Of a DNA stretch of 64,000 nt, positions 22,148 through 35,296 are shown piece by piece (the first letter of the stretch is position 1; each line of letters begins with the position of its first letter). The DNA lies in assembly GCA_022393335.1 (NCBI GenBank), contig JAJEKB010021331.1, positions 1,036,047 through 1,100,046 of the forward strand. Direction: 5' to 3'. The notes under the pieces were generated by a model, which was not told the origin of the DNA, did no database searches, and saw only the letters and a program-made list of their open reading frames with translations. The stretch comes from Macrotrachela quadricornifera (taxonomy: Eukaryota > Rotifera > Eurotatoria > Philodinida > Philodinidae). The position numbers and the translations under genes are program-made.

Positions 22148-22812
22148 GCCATCCTATCTATTTCGAGAATCATTGAGAGATAAATGATCGACAAATGTGA
22201 CACTATAGCTAGCTCAGTTTGAACGAATCTCTCACATTTTATGATTCATAAAACGAAAACTATCAATCTTGAATTCGAAAAATATTAAGCAACCACCATT
22301 TTCTTATCATAGATACCATTTTTCGCCTTTTATGGTGCATTGATAAAGTACTAACATGAGTCGCCTGGATTATAGTTCAATAAGATTTCATAACGAAAAA
22401 CCGAGACAAAACGTAACGTTCCCATTGATTTCAGCTATATTACTTTAGTCTTACCTTGTATCCTGAGTAAACACACGCAGAGTTATGTTTTTCATATGAC
22501 TCCCCCATTTTACTCAAGAAAACAGAAATAAAACATTTCGCCCCAACTTTTCATTGGGATTTCCGGTAGCATTTGTTCATTACGATCATCTGATATAAGA
22601 ATAAAAGTAGGATGTTCGAAATTAAGTGAACAAGAATTCGGAATGACAAAAAGCAAATAACATCATATTAGGATTAAGAAGTCCTTTAATGAATAGGTTC
22701 TTTTTACGCAAATGTCTAATAAAGAATCATTTAATCTCAAGAATCGAATCATTTGCCATTTTCTCAAAGTGCCTCACCTCTCATTTATTGCACTTACCAT
22801 AAAACTTTCAAA

Positions 22813-22873
22813 TCAACGTCTAGTCGTTCGTCGCCCTCCCTCCGGTCGGCCACTCACGAGTAGCCGTTTCCAT
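22813..22873 (+). repeat. GC-rich 61-bp repeat, copy 1
   Basis: 58 of 61 bases match 23146-23206. The block holds GTCGTTCGTCGCCCTCCCTC and CTCACGAGTAGCCGTTT, strikingly GC-rich against its surroundings. Its ends form an imperfect stem (CTAGTCGT with ACGAGTAG). Confidence 0.85.
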
Positions 22874-23145
22874 GAGTGGTTTAATTTTTTGTCTACCGTC
22901 GGTCACATTAGGAATATCATGCGCACAAAAGTAGCTTACTCATAACATACCGATACTCAATCGAAAACTTCCAACACTCAGACAACATTGTGTAGTTTTC
23001 ATCAGTTTACAATTTCGTTTTTATTTTGACAAATTGATATTTTGTCGGATTCGTTATCAAACAAGATTAATTAGATTTTTTTGGAAAATCCACTTAAACT
23101 ACTTCGGACTTATTTCAAAACTATGCTTTGCAATAACGTTCTAAG

Positions 23146-23206
23146 TCAACGTCTAGTCGTTCGTCGGCCTCCCTCCGGTCGGCCACTCACGACTAGCCGT
23201 TTGCAT
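23146..23206 (+). repeat. GC-rich 61-bp repeat, copy 2
   Basis: Direct copy of 22813-22873, 333 bp downstream. Here the stem is perfect: CTAGTCGT (23153-23160) with ACGACTAG (23189-23196). Confidence 0.85.
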
Positions 23207-24436
23207 ATTTAACGCCACTACATCCTTCAATATTAGTTTAGGTTGCAATCCGAATGGATGCATCTTGTTTGAATTCCTCTGAAAAAGTTACTGGACATTT
23301 GTTAATACACTCACTAAGGAACTAAAAAAGGAAAACTATTTAAAAACTGCTACCAATAGAGTACAATACATTATGGCTTAGAAAAAGTCTTGGCCTGTTT
23401 TGAATATTATTTTAAGGTTGATGTCTATGAAGACTCAATAACAGGATATCAAAAAATCACTTCGTTTTTGCACATACTTATGTATAAATCTTACTCAAAA
23501 CTCTGACGTATACTAATGTATAAAGAAAAATATTTCTATTAGAATCAATATCGAGCATAGATTTACGACCCTCAATTATTCTTAATTCAAGCTAAAAATA
23601 ACAAGGAATTCACTACAAAAGCTAAGAAATAGATTGAAAAAGCTTTTGTTCACTGCAAATTTGGATTTTCTGCACCTGATAACGGTCAGTCAAGTTTTAT
23701 CAAAAACTATGATTTATTCATTTATCGTTAATTAATGACTTACGATATTGAAAAACTAACCTCAGATTTTGGTTCCCCATACCACATTATCTTTCGTGAA
23801 TTTCTACTGGAGATAGTTCATATTATTTACTATGAATTATTTGGTAGAATCCATTCACTCTTGATTTATCAATTTTCGGTTATCTTGAATCAAGCTTTTT
23901 AAGAAAATAAGAAAACAAACTATGAGTTGCTTATTTAATTATTACTAACCTCAAATTTGACTCGAGATTCGAATTCTATACCTTTGACCACTCTTCCTAG
24001 AGTTTTCTTATAGAACATAACAAGTTTTAAATATTAATCTAGGGAACACTATTTTCCGATTGAAGTGAATACACAAACACATCGACAACCTTTAGATATA
24101 AACGTACTTGTAAAGTTACAAACTTATTCTATGTTATATGATCTCTTTCCCAATCCACGAGACAAATTGTTATTTCGAAAAAAAGCCTTTATTTTTAGTA
24201 AAAAAAATTCAAAAATGAATAGTACCATATGATTCCCCAAGCGTAAAAACTTTTTGGTCGAACTATGTAAAAAAAATCATTATTTTTTCAAAAAAGAAAT
24301 ATTTTTAATTGATAGTAATGACTTATATATAACTGAAGATTAGTTATACCGCTGGAGTCCAAAAATGAAAATAGAAGTTTTTGAAAAAACGACTAAAAGT
24401 TGTTGACGACCCAATACTTTTCTAATTGTTGTATAG

Positions 24437-26930
24437 GTGAAGAGGCATTAGGTCAATGTCTTTTGTCGACTACCAAGTTTGCTCTAGCCGGTAAAATTAA
24501 AATAATTACGATTTCTTACAGATTTTTTTTCTAAATATTATTGTTGCATCACAGGCGTTGCTGATCAGAATGAATACTATAAAAGATTTATGGAAATCAT
24601 CATTCCGGATATCTTTGAAAAGGTATAACATATATTTTCGCATTGTTTTTCATATATCTTTCTTTTATTTAAGTTACTTTATTCACCTCATATCATTGAG
24701 TATGCATCTGAAGAACAACAATTAGGAATATTTGATATGGTGGAGTTATTAATTGACTTGATCGCAGCTCGTCTCTCATATATGCCTGTTCCTATTCAAT
24801 TGCTCAATACATTAGCTAAGCTCTTCAGTTGTAATTCTGCCTTTCAATACTATCACAGAAATAAACCTTACAAAAATTGATTCGACAAACAATTGGGAGA
24901 CCGTGCCTTAGCCATTTCATCATCGTCGACAATTTTCCCTGTTCAACGTCGAAATGATACATATGGTTGGTTATGACAAATTATTAATCGATTCATTTTC
25001 AAAGATGGAATTAGAAATTTAAAAAGACAATTTCAAGATAATCAATCATTGACTGCTGTAGTAAGAAAATTCATATTGATGTTATCAAATGTGTCTGTTT
25101 AGGAATATCATGCTTTATTTGTACCCTTTATCAACTGCCAGGATTATCTTATTATAAAACGATATCGACAATTGTTTGTTGAAGAAATTGATCAAGCACT
25201 TAAGTATATAAAAGCTTTAACTGATCAGGATTCGAAAACTAATGTTCGTATATATTTCTCAATCAATATATTCTGACGTATAATTTTTAGTTGACAAAAG
25301 ACATATTTCAACTAATATCTACCTTGCGAAAACTCTGTTCGACTACTTGGAAAAATCGTCTTAAGCATGTTAATGAAGTGCATTTAAAACTTATTGAAAA
25401 AATGATTACTATATCCAAGTTTGATGTCAGAATGAATTCATTGAAAGAAGTAAATTAACACTGATCATTTTTACATTGTTTGAAAAATTTTTCTTTGATA
25501 AGCTCGAGAAAATCATTAAAAATAGTACATCGAACATGTCGACATTTGCTGAACCATCAGTTCCACGTGATGTAATCAGCACATGGATGATTAAATCTTG
25601 CATCTTATGGGTAGTACTACAAGGTATAGTGTAATGAAAACTTTTTCAAAGACTTAATCGATTCTTGCATCAAAGTGCAAAACATCGATCAAAAGGAATA
25701 CGTGTTAGTAGTTTGTAAGATTATGGATTTTATTGCACCGCATATTTCGAAAATAGATATTGAAAAGATTTGGAAATTGCAGGTAAATTCTTTCGTTATT
25801 GATGAGGAAATACACCGATAACGTTCTTTATGTGTGTAGGATGGCGGCTCCTGCATAACTGTCGCTTATTTTTTCGCATTAATCACTATTGCAGCGACTA
25901 GATTCAATAAGGAACAACTCAAGCATTTGATTACTTGTATTCATGAGGTGAGCACCTATTTTAGAAGAAAGCAAGCCGTTCAACTCTGTGAAAATTTCAG
26001 TCATGGAAAAAAGAAACAATCTCTGGACAACAAAAATTCATCGTGTTGCTGGGTAAAATCGGTCATGAATGTGAAATGGAATCAGCTGCTCTAGTAAGAT
26101 TCTTTTAGAAATTAAGGTAAAAAAAAGATCATAATTGTAATTTTCTATCAGGTTTTGGAAATGTTATGGGATATGGCACATACAAATTGTTTGAGTCGCT
26201 TAATGTTCGATCGTGTCCTTCATAGTCACTATTATATTCTTAGCAAACATAATTCAGAATATAGTGCGCTCAAACGTAAATATTATCAAAAGTGTGCGGA
26301 TCTTATTCATCGCCAATAGCGTTGGGCCATAGCTGACGTAAAGTATCTCTATGAGCTATGCTGCTACAATTCAATAAATACATTCACAAAGGCTGATAAA
26401 TATTTTATTACTTCTTTAATCCATAATGGTCTCATTCCAATACTTAATCAAACTATTTCTAGTAGTCAGCAGGCTGCTTGGGTTAAGACGCAAGGCCTTG
26501 TAAAAGTTGACATTTTAGTGGATGATTATTTTACGCTTGAAGAATCGCTTAAAAGTCATCTTGATTTACTTTCATTTCTGTTAAAAAATGACAAGCACTA
26601 TTTTCTTCTCAAATATGGCGAAGAACTTTGGGATGCTTTAATAACTAATGAACGAGCCACTTCATTTGGTCGTGATCTTGGTTTCACTTGGTTTATCGAT
26701 TATTTGGAGAGATTCGACTGCGAATCGCAAGCTGCTCTCTTTGCGCGACGCATCTCGGAACTCGATGCAGTTTATCTTTCTCCCATAGGTAATTATGAAA
26801 AGTGTACTAGACTACGGTTAAAATATCTGTTCTTCTCAATAAGGGATTGTTTGTTTCAAACTGTATTTTGCAAGTTGCCGGCAGATTCGGAGTGCGACTT
26901 TGAATTCAAGAATACCGTCAATTGTAAGTA
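24437..26930 (+). pseudogene. USP9X/fat-facets-like deubiquitinase, N-terminal region, degenerate
   Basis: A series of exons separated by short GT-AG introns aligns along the N-terminal helical-repeat region of the USP9X (FAF) family. Recognisable blocks include HISKIDIEKIWKLQ, KEQLKHLITCIHESWK, LEMLWDMAHTN and LDLLSFLLKND. The order follows roughly residues 240-850 of the human protein. The C-terminal ubiquitin hydrolase domain is absent: homology stops at about 26930. In-frame stops lie at 24878-24880 (TGA), 24974-24976 (TGA) and 26317-26319 (TAG). Introns are retained, so this is a decaying duplicate or a truncated segmental copy, not a retrocopy. The last exon (26518-26994) remains open. 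Confidence 0.8.
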
Positions 26931-29304
26931 TCTCGTGTACTCAGTAATTGAAACATGCAGAATTCTTGAGGTACCAAATTTACTCCATTATTAAATGTTC
27001 TTTCTAAAAGATAGAAGATGTTACGGGTTGGAATATAACAAGTGACATCATTTTAAATTCGCCCAAATCCGATTGAGTTCCGAATTCTTATTAGAATTAT
27101 AATATAAACTCCTGTCCAATGTCTTCCTCAGTGATTGGGTCGTATCACAATAAGCCGATCCGAGGTCCAACTTCATCAGTAGGCAAAATGAATTTTTCGA
27201 TGGATTGATGATTTTATTTCTCTTCATTTCGAGAATCTCGGTATTGAACTGTTTCGTCTTGAGTTCATCTTCAATTCTGAAATTAGAGTCGGATCTGACT
27301 AGATTTCACTACGGCTGGATTTATATTTGTTCTGATTAAAAAGACTGACATCAAATTTATGAACTTGTATACATCTTTTCATAATATCGGATCGGGTCAT
27401 CAAAAAAGTGATCCGTATTAGTCACTAATCTTTCTCTACGCACGTAAAGAAACTTGAAAAAAACAAGATTAGTAATCTTATAGATCCCGCATCAAGCCTT
27501 ACTACGTGCAAACAGATTCTATCAAAAATCGTTGTAAAAACTAGTTAATGAAATCACGATTGATTCCTGCTTACCAAGATTTCCAAACACGCTTAACTTT
27601 AAGAAGCCAGTTTTGAGTGGTTCAGTCTCACTTGAAACTTTCGAGGTCTAAATGAGTTGCTCTTTTAGAGGCGTTACGGCGACCTATGAACTTGTTAAAT
27701 TCACTCGCACAGTAATCTTCCTCAGGATTACTGAAAACTCAAGACTAGACACCATATCAGATAACACGGTTATTGATTAGTTCACCACGGTTGGTCGTAT
27801 TCTTCTTCGGAAAAGTTCTTCATAATATTTAGGGATGTAACAAATCTTTAGGAAGATTTTGGTTTGGGGATTTAGATTTGAAATTGGGTTCTGATTGATG
27901 CATAAGTTTCCTTCTAGAACAATTCTACATAGATAGTTTACCAATTTTTTTAACATTAACTCAGAAAATACAGCGTATAGGGAATCATTAGATTCCGTAC
28001 GGTCCACCAATCCCGATATCTCGCTTTGAGTACATGCCTTCAGAATGATTTCATTTTGCTACTTACTGATAAGATGTTTAACAGAAGAGAAAAATATCAG
28101 ATTCTTTTATTCTCATTTTTCAATTGTCCTGGTTTGTCATAGTTATTCTCTGTATTATCGTATGAAACTTTTATATCTTACTTATAATACATTTTTAGAC
28201 ACATGAATAAAGCATAATTCACATATTTACATGAAAGAAAGGTTCATTTTAACAAAGCATTAAATCATAAAAGAACTATGCAGATCTCATTTTCGATTCC
28301 TTCTTATATATTATCTTGGATTATATAGTTAAGAATATGCAAATTTTTATTGAACTGGTTAAGAGCCAGGAACATTCGAAGAAAGGAACCTAAGAAATAA
28401 AATAACTAATTTTTAACCTTCAACATAAAACTAAATCAAGTTCAAATATAAACAATAATCGTTTTTTTTCTTAAGAAAGGCTTTCCTTAGTCAAAAAATT
28501 CCACACAAAAATGCCGAAAAACTAATGACAGATTTGGATTTTTTCCTTGCAATCAAGGGAATATCTACAGTAAAACCTGTATACAATGAACACACATACA
28601 ATAAAGTGTGTGTATATGTATGAAATAAGAGAGGAAAAAGAGAGAACACAGTGTACATTCTGAAACGGTGCTAGATCAATCCATCAGCTGCCTCTTCATC
28701 ACAAGAAAATTCGTCGCATCTATGAAACAAAAGAAACAATGAAAATAAATAGTCGACGACGAGTTGATCAGCCATATGTGAAATAGCAACACACTTTTCT
28801 GTCTCTGACTGTAAGATGACGATATACCGACTGAAACACTAGTCAAGCTTATCGAAGCAATGGATATGGTCAGATGATTGCATCTTCTAGCTATTCATTG
28901 ATAGCCACATCCATAATTTCTCAGCTCAATTTCCAACTCACTTAGCTTGTCAGCGACTCGAAAGGAGTCAAACAGATAACGATCAACGATTTTTTTCATA
29001 AAAACGGAATAGAAATGTGTAACAGATGAAAAAAATAATTTTATTACGTGGCGCCAATTGGGATAAATTCTAACACGAAAGGTACGTAGTCATCAATCAG
29101 TCAAGCTACCTATGCACTGTATACATGTAAGAGTTTAGTCAACGCCAAATCTCCCTATAATAAACACTTTCTGAACGGTCCCGTTGGTATCCACTACAGA
29201 GAAGTTTTACTGTATTATAGGATTTTCCGGCTCCCTTGATACTAGTTGAAAATGTCCTAGATGCGTTACAGCATGATTTATCTTCCTTATTTATTCTTTT
29301 ATAG
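26931..29304. other. intergenic
   Basis: About 2.4 kb with no recognised gene. Missing 5' exons of the macro-PARP gene could lie here, but I could not identify one. The frame on the minus strand at 27777-28010 has no recognisable features. Confidence 0.4.
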
Positions 29305-31313
29305 TACCCAACTACTAGCAAAAATTTGAGTTCATTGATTCGTATTTGTCAAGGAGATTTGACAACAGAACCAGTAAGTCCAAATCTTTTAAATTAGTGA
29401 AGTAGATTCACATCCTTCATATTTTAGACTGATGTTATAGTTATATGTTCGTCGTCAAAAACTTTGTGCGAAAGCGTTTTCAAAATCGGTGGAGATTCGA
29501 TAAAAAAATCGTACGAGACAGAATTGAAGAAAAATCCGAATGCTCTTGTCATTGCTGCTACACATAGTGGTCAGATAGCAGCAAAAATAATTTATTTTCT
29601 TCCATGGCAACCTGATACTGATGACACTAAATTTAGTGAATCACTTCAAAAGTTTGTCTCAGATGCAATGAATAAAGCGACAAGTGAAAAGTATCAGAGC
29701 ATAGCATTTCCCGCTATTGGTTGCGGTGAATATAGATGCTCAACGAGTCGTGTTGCTCATATAATCATTGATCAAGTCTATCGTCAATTAGCTAAGCAAC
29801 CCATATCAGTTTCCTTTGTAATACAACCAAACAGAACAGATATTTACACTGAGTTTCAACAACAAATCAAATTGATTCCGCAAGGTTCCAAAGTAAAACC
29901 AATATCAGTGGCTATTGGAAAAGGAACAATCGAAGTTCAAATGGGAGATATAACAAGAGAAAAGGTAAGTGTTAAGATCAGGATAATCAGCAATACAAAG
30001 TATATTTCTCTCATTTTCTATTGTTTTCAATAGGTTGACGTTATCATTGGAAGCTCATCATCACAAATCTTGAAGAGTGTAATAATGAATGCAGCTGGTA
30101 GCGATGCTCAAATGGCGTACGTAAAAGAATATGAAAACAATTCAAGTTCACTACTAATTTCAATTCCATCTGGCCAGCTACCTTGCAAAAGAATATTTTT
30201 CCTTAAATGGCAACCAGTCACTAATAAAAAAGACCTTCAACAATCAATCGTTGACTTCATATGGAATATTATTCAAAATATAATTTCGTATAAGTTTACT
30301 TCGGTCGCATTTCCGGCTATTGGATGTGGAAAGCATGGCTGTCCCGAAGATATCATAGTCAAAACGATGGTTAGAGAAATTAAAAACCAACTAAAAGTAA
30401 GAAGTTTACCATTGACAGTCAGATTTGTTGTACTACCTGAACAACCAGAGATCTATGATGAATTCTGTAAACAAGTGTTGTCATCACAAGAAGGTAAGGA
30501 AAAAACTTTGCTCCTATGTCAGTTAGTTTTTTTTCTATATGAACATTTGGTGTATTGACTTTATATCTTTATCTAATGAGTTCTCTATATCTTGTTGATA
30601 CATCACTATGCAGATTTCGTTTTCATAACAACTGTTGCAATCAAAGATAGTTATAAAAACTTTGCTTATCTTTTAACAGATGTGTCAACATCAATTAATC
30701 ATGAATTACCGTCAACATGGGTGGAATCAATAGAGAATAAACTACGTTTTCTAGTACCTGCTAAATCAGACGAATATAAATCGATTGTCGACAATTTCTA
30801 TCAGGAGATGAGTGGAAAATATTCGAAGATCATCCGAATTGAACGAATTCAGAATGAACGATGGTATATGCAGTATTTAGTTCATATTCGAGATTTCAAA
30901 AAGCGGCTCAGTATAGACACCAAAAAACGTTTGTACCACGGTTGTCCTGAGCAAGCCGCAAATTCAATTATCGATGACTGTTTCAATAGAAGTTTCGCTG
31001 GAGTAAATGGTAATCTTTTTGAGTTTTATATTCTTTAGTTTTTATTGTATCTATTTTGCTTATAGGTACAGTATATGGTGTTGGTGTTTATTTTTCATCA
31101 GATGCAACTTATAGTCACAGTTATGCTAGTCGAAACACTCGTGGGGAACGATTTATGTTTCTATCACGTGTTCTTGTAGGACGCACAACTCTTGGAAATA
31201 GTTCTATGAAAACTCGATCTATTGGATTCGATTCAACAACTGATGAAAACCACATTTTCGTTACTTATCATGATGCCCAAGCGTATGCCGAATACTTGAT
31301 TACTTATAAATAG
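29305..31313 (+). CDS. macro-domain ADP-ribosyltransferase (PARP14/15-like), 5' incomplete
   Basis: Exons 29305-29373, 29428-29964, 30034-30493, 30680-31009 and 31066-31313 join in one frame to 547 residues ending at a TAG. Two macro-like domains come first (residues about 12-200 and 203-350). Both contain SVAFPAIGCG-type strands (SIAFPAIGCGEYRC, SVAFPAIGCGKHGC), but the usual N-terminal asparagine loop is replaced by SSS, so ADP-ribose binding is doubtful. The C-terminal third is a PARP catalytic domain: LYHGCPEQAANSI (His), GVGVYFSSDATYSHSYA (Tyr) and HIFVTYHDAQAYAEYLI. The PARP1-type catalytic Glu is not apparent, which fits mono-ADP-ribosylation (inference). No in-frame ATG precedes the first domain, so exons upstream are missing or the copy is truncated. 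Confidence 0.85.
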
Positions 31314-32622
31314 AATCCACACGTACGCTGTGATAACGCTTTTTCAGACCAATCTAAACTTTCACAAAACACATCATCAACAAACAATAAATCGAGCCAA
31401 TTATCCCAGTGATAATTTGAGCTGGTTTTTCAATTTAAGCATCTTGTTTATTTTAACCCGTACCGATAATATTTCACCGGCATTCAAAACTGTTCCCCGT
31501 CATACTTTTGTGTCGCCAAACTAGTTGATGAAAAGTGTTGTAGTCATAAATGTTCCGCCGAATATGTCACATAGAATGCACGACAAATTATCTTTCCCTA
31601 TTTTTACCTCAAACGTGAGTTATAATTTCTACAGAATCTACTTGGAGAGAAAAAGACAATAGCTATAGCGACATCTTAAAGGAGAAAGAGCTTGTGGTGG
31701 TTAACTTTATGAAGAATCGTGTATGGCTTAAGAAAAATAGCTATAGAAAAGCGGCATTTTTAAGTGAATAGTCCTCTATGCATCTCAGTTCTAGTGTAGT
31801 AAATTTCAATCATACATGTAAGCCATTTCATCAAGGATGTGTCGCATAATATGTAGTACTAAATGCAGGAAAATTTCTTAGACAAATGAACAAAATTCTG
31901 AAACAAGATCAGTGCCTCAAACTATAAACAAAAGAGAAGAAAGTCACAAGTATGAAAAAATTATGAACACCTATTGATAAAATAGCACATGATCAATCAG
32001 ATGTTCAATGAAGTCATCTCTTAAAGACAGATTTTCTTTTAAGGATCACCTATTTCTTTTGAAAGCTTCGGTTGTCACATATATAAATAAGTGAGTTAAG
32101 GTTCGAAAATCGACAAACAAAGAACAGCGGAGGATAAAAAAGTGTCGTAATAAAACGTTAATTCTATATTCTGTACAGTAGATAATTTCAATAAGAAATT
32201 TGTTAACCAGTTACAGAATATTTCAAGCGAAATAATTTTTTCACAATTGTAATCACCGCGGCTATGATAATTAAATAATTAATGAATATTAAGCAAGCAT
32301 TGTTTTTATTATAATGGACGTCAACATTCAGAATAAAGGACTTGTTGGCTGTATCAACTTAAAGTATGCCGAAAATGGAATCTGTCAATATTAAATAATA
32401 AGCATTATGAAAACATTCTAAAATCGAACTTTAGAAATCTTTTGAAATTTGTGAAATATATTTGAGATAACCTATCGATAATGAGTCATTAGACAAAACG
32501 ATGCCTTTTTCACAAAAAATAATACAAGTGACAATGTGACAAGTATTCAGTACGCAGGATAAATTATTCTTTTTCGTTTGCAATGTACAGAAAGATGTAT
32601 GCTTATAAAAACAGAAAGATAG
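31314..32622. other. intergenic
   Basis: 3' flank of the macro-PARP gene and about 1.2 kb without a recognised gene. Confidence 0.4.
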
Positions 32623-32636
32623 CATAGTCACCGCGA

Positions 32637-32658
32637 TGAGACCTACCGGTAGGTCTCA
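32637..32658. repeat. perfect 22-bp subterminal palindrome
   Basis: Ten-base core arms GAGACCTACC and GGTAGGTCTC with an extra T/A pair outside. Same position relative to the element end and transposase stop as the palindrome at 3442, but different arm sequence. Confidence 0.9.
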
Positions 32659-32794
32659 CTATATTTTGACACAAAACTAAGTAGAAGAAGACTTTTTTTT
32701 CCCTTTTTCTTAGACAATAGCTTACATATTACCTGCTTTCTCTTTTGGCTTCGCTATTTCGTGAATCATTTATTGCATAACGAAATGTTTCCCA

Positions 32795-34396
32795 TTAAAG
32801 CAATCGAGACAAAAAAAAAAACTTATCACATTCAGAACAGAAGATTTTTATTTTCTTTCTTGCTGCCAGGCTCGCTTCTCTTGATTGTTGCTGCCTGATT
32901 TTCTTGTAGCAACCAGCACAGCATCTTCGGACGTCCCGAATAGATCCTTCTTTCTCTTCGAGCTTGTGATCAGCAAGTTTGCGCTTTGTTTGACCTATTG
33001 ATTTTTGTCTTGGACCAAGGGTAAGCTTCTCAAATGGTATGCCAAACAGTAGAGATCTCATAAGACTTTCACGAAACTGCAGGATGGTCATACTACTTGT
33101 TGAATAGTGTTCCTTGTATATCAGATAGCTATTCACTACAGCCATCCCAAAAACCAATTTAAATGCTACCTTTCGGTACCATTTTATAGATCGCCTCATG
33201 CACGTATAATATGCGGATAATTAATCAGATAAATCAGTACCTTGTCTTTCTCTGTTATAACCTATTACAGTTTGTGGCTTCATAATTAGTTCATTTTCAA
33301 AATTTGTTTTTCTAGTGTCTACTGTAGCTACTGAATGCGACGGCTTTGTAAATATCATCAAAATATCTTTCTTGTCTTTCCGCACGACCATTTTTATACC
33401 TTCTTTATTTTGAAGTCCGTACGCTTCAGCTTTTGCTGTAGAACGATTGCTTCTCAGTGTTTCAATAAGGTACGTGTCGTGTACCAGCAAACGTTTTACA
33501 AGGGAAATACTGATAAAAAATTTGTCAATTATCATAGTCCGATAACATCCCAAGACACCATCCAATAAATCCATCACGACTCTTTCAGCATGTCCAAAAC
33601 CTACCATTGGATCTTGCTCACCAGTATAGATCAAATAATTTCACGTGTATCCGTTAGTGGCCGCTAACTTGTACACTTTTATTCCATATTTGTGAGCCTT
33701 CTCAGGTATATATTGTTTGAATGAAAGCCTACCACTCCATGGTATCATTGTTTCATCGATTGTAATTACTGTATCAGGAAGATATACAGATGAAAATCTG
33801 ACTTTCAGTAAATCCAAAAGTGGTTTCAATTTGACAAGTCTATTTTGGTTGGAGTGGTAGTTACGGTTGTCCGAAAAATGCCAGAACTTGAGGAGTAATT
33901 CAAACCTCTCTCTTGCCATTGCATTTTGAACGATTTTGGATCCATACAGTTGCCTAGCGCTCCAATAGTATTCTAATTCTGGCATTTGTACCAATCCTAT
34001 TTCGATAATGATTCCAAAAAATTTGAGCATCTCTACATCATTAGTTGGTTTCCACTGACGACTCTTTGATTGTCGGATAATATCATGCGTTTGCAAGTAT
34101 TGCTCTGCGTATCGATTAATTTCGTCCGTGATGAAATGGCGATAGCAATCAATGGGAAGAATTGTATTATCTCCTGATACAGAAGTTATATCTTAAACAA
34201 GTCCATAATCATCCATGAATTCTGCATCAGATTTCGATTGTATTTCATCTCAATCTTGCGAATCCACTTCGTGACCAGTAGTTTCTTCATCAGAATTTCC
34301 TGTTTCTAGGTCCATCCTAACGAAATCATCATCCAAAGAGCTCACATCACTGAGTGAGTTAGTACTTTCTGCTGTTTCAGATTCTTCGAACGACAT
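32795..34396 (-). pseudogene. piggyBac transposase, nearly full length, with stops
   Basis: A single frame runs from ATG 34396 to the C terminus. An acidic N terminus is followed by the DDE/DDD transposase_11-type core: TIDETMIPWSGRLSF (Asp), YRTMIIDKFF (Asp, where a DNFF is usual), then YNRERQGTD followed by a stop. The cysteine-rich C terminus has CAGC and CSEC. In-frame stops occur at about 34249 (TGA), 34193 (TAA), 33640 (TGA) and 33223 (TAA). At 32811-32821 an 11-base homopolymer shifts the last cysteine pair out of frame compared with the copy at 3580. There are no other frameshifts, so decay is moderate. Confidence 0.88.
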
Positions 34397-34714
34397 GTGA
34401 ATAATTACAAAATTTTGGATAGTTATATACTTACAACAAAAGGATCGAGAGAGCAGAATAACGAGGAAAAATCTGAAAATTTCCTTCTCTTATGTTACGT
34501 ATACTACAGATACGATGAAAAAAAATAAGAAAGTGACGTAAGGGTTTTTTCCTTTAAAGACAAAGCATGACTCATTACGTGGCGATACAAAGAAGGAACG
34601 ACGACTAATTGGTAGAAAAGAATATTAGATGCATTTATTATATGCAAATTCGTGATACAAATCAATATTTTGATAGAATTTTCAAAGAAAACTAAATCGC
34701 GTTGAGTATGTTAA

Positions 34715-35296
34715 TATAATGACCGATGCCGTAAACAAGAACAGAAACAATAAATCTGAAATAATTCATTAAAAATAATCCAAATAGATTGAAGGGAGAA
34801 TATCTTTGATTGTATTCTTTCCTTTTCAGTTATTCCGACTCAAACAAAATTTACTGATGTGATCAAATGAAATAATATGATTTTATTATACCCTCATTTG
34901 CATACATGAATAAAAATTTTTCATTTGAAAGTATAGAATTCCATCTCAATCGTAAGCTAATTTGAAATTGAAAAGATAAAAAATTTGCTCAATTAACTCA
35001 AATTGACGAAAGACGGTAAGTAGACATTTGACGATCGATTATTTTAAATGACAAAATAAAGTTGAATAAAACGAGATTTTTTTCCAAAAACGAAAACATT
35101 CTGTAGAGTTGTCTCGGCATTCATATTTCCTTTTACAATTATCATGATCCAAATCGGTTACATTCAAATGCAATATAAAAGTTTCTGTTCGCCTGTAAAT
35201 ACTGGTGTCACATAGACAAATTCTTGTGGAATTTTTTTTCAACATATGTAATACTTCAACCGATGACAGCAATACATCTTTCAAATATTTTATTAA
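34715..35296. other. intergenic
   Basis: No gene seen. The short minus-strand frame at 35039-35284 is not supported by any feature. Confidence 0.4.

Larger units (their letters stand above)
21193..24436. other. intergenic
   Basis: About 3.2 kb without a recognisable gene. It holds the distant partner of the 8.15-kb repeat at 22126-22147 and the two GC-rich repeats annotated below. Short frames such as 22712-22945 run through those repeats and are not credible. Confidence 0.4.
32623..34714 (-). mobile_element. piggyBac-type element, longest copy
   Basis: The right end is TTAA at 34711-34714, preceded on the inside by CATACTCAACGCGAT (read inward). The left end at 32623 starts CATAGTCACCGCGAT, matching 13 of 15, but its flanking TTAA has decayed to ATAG. 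The whole transposase reading frame is present with disabling mutations. It is 2.09 kb, close to the expected full length, and is the best reference for the three deleted copies in this window. Confidence 0.85.
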
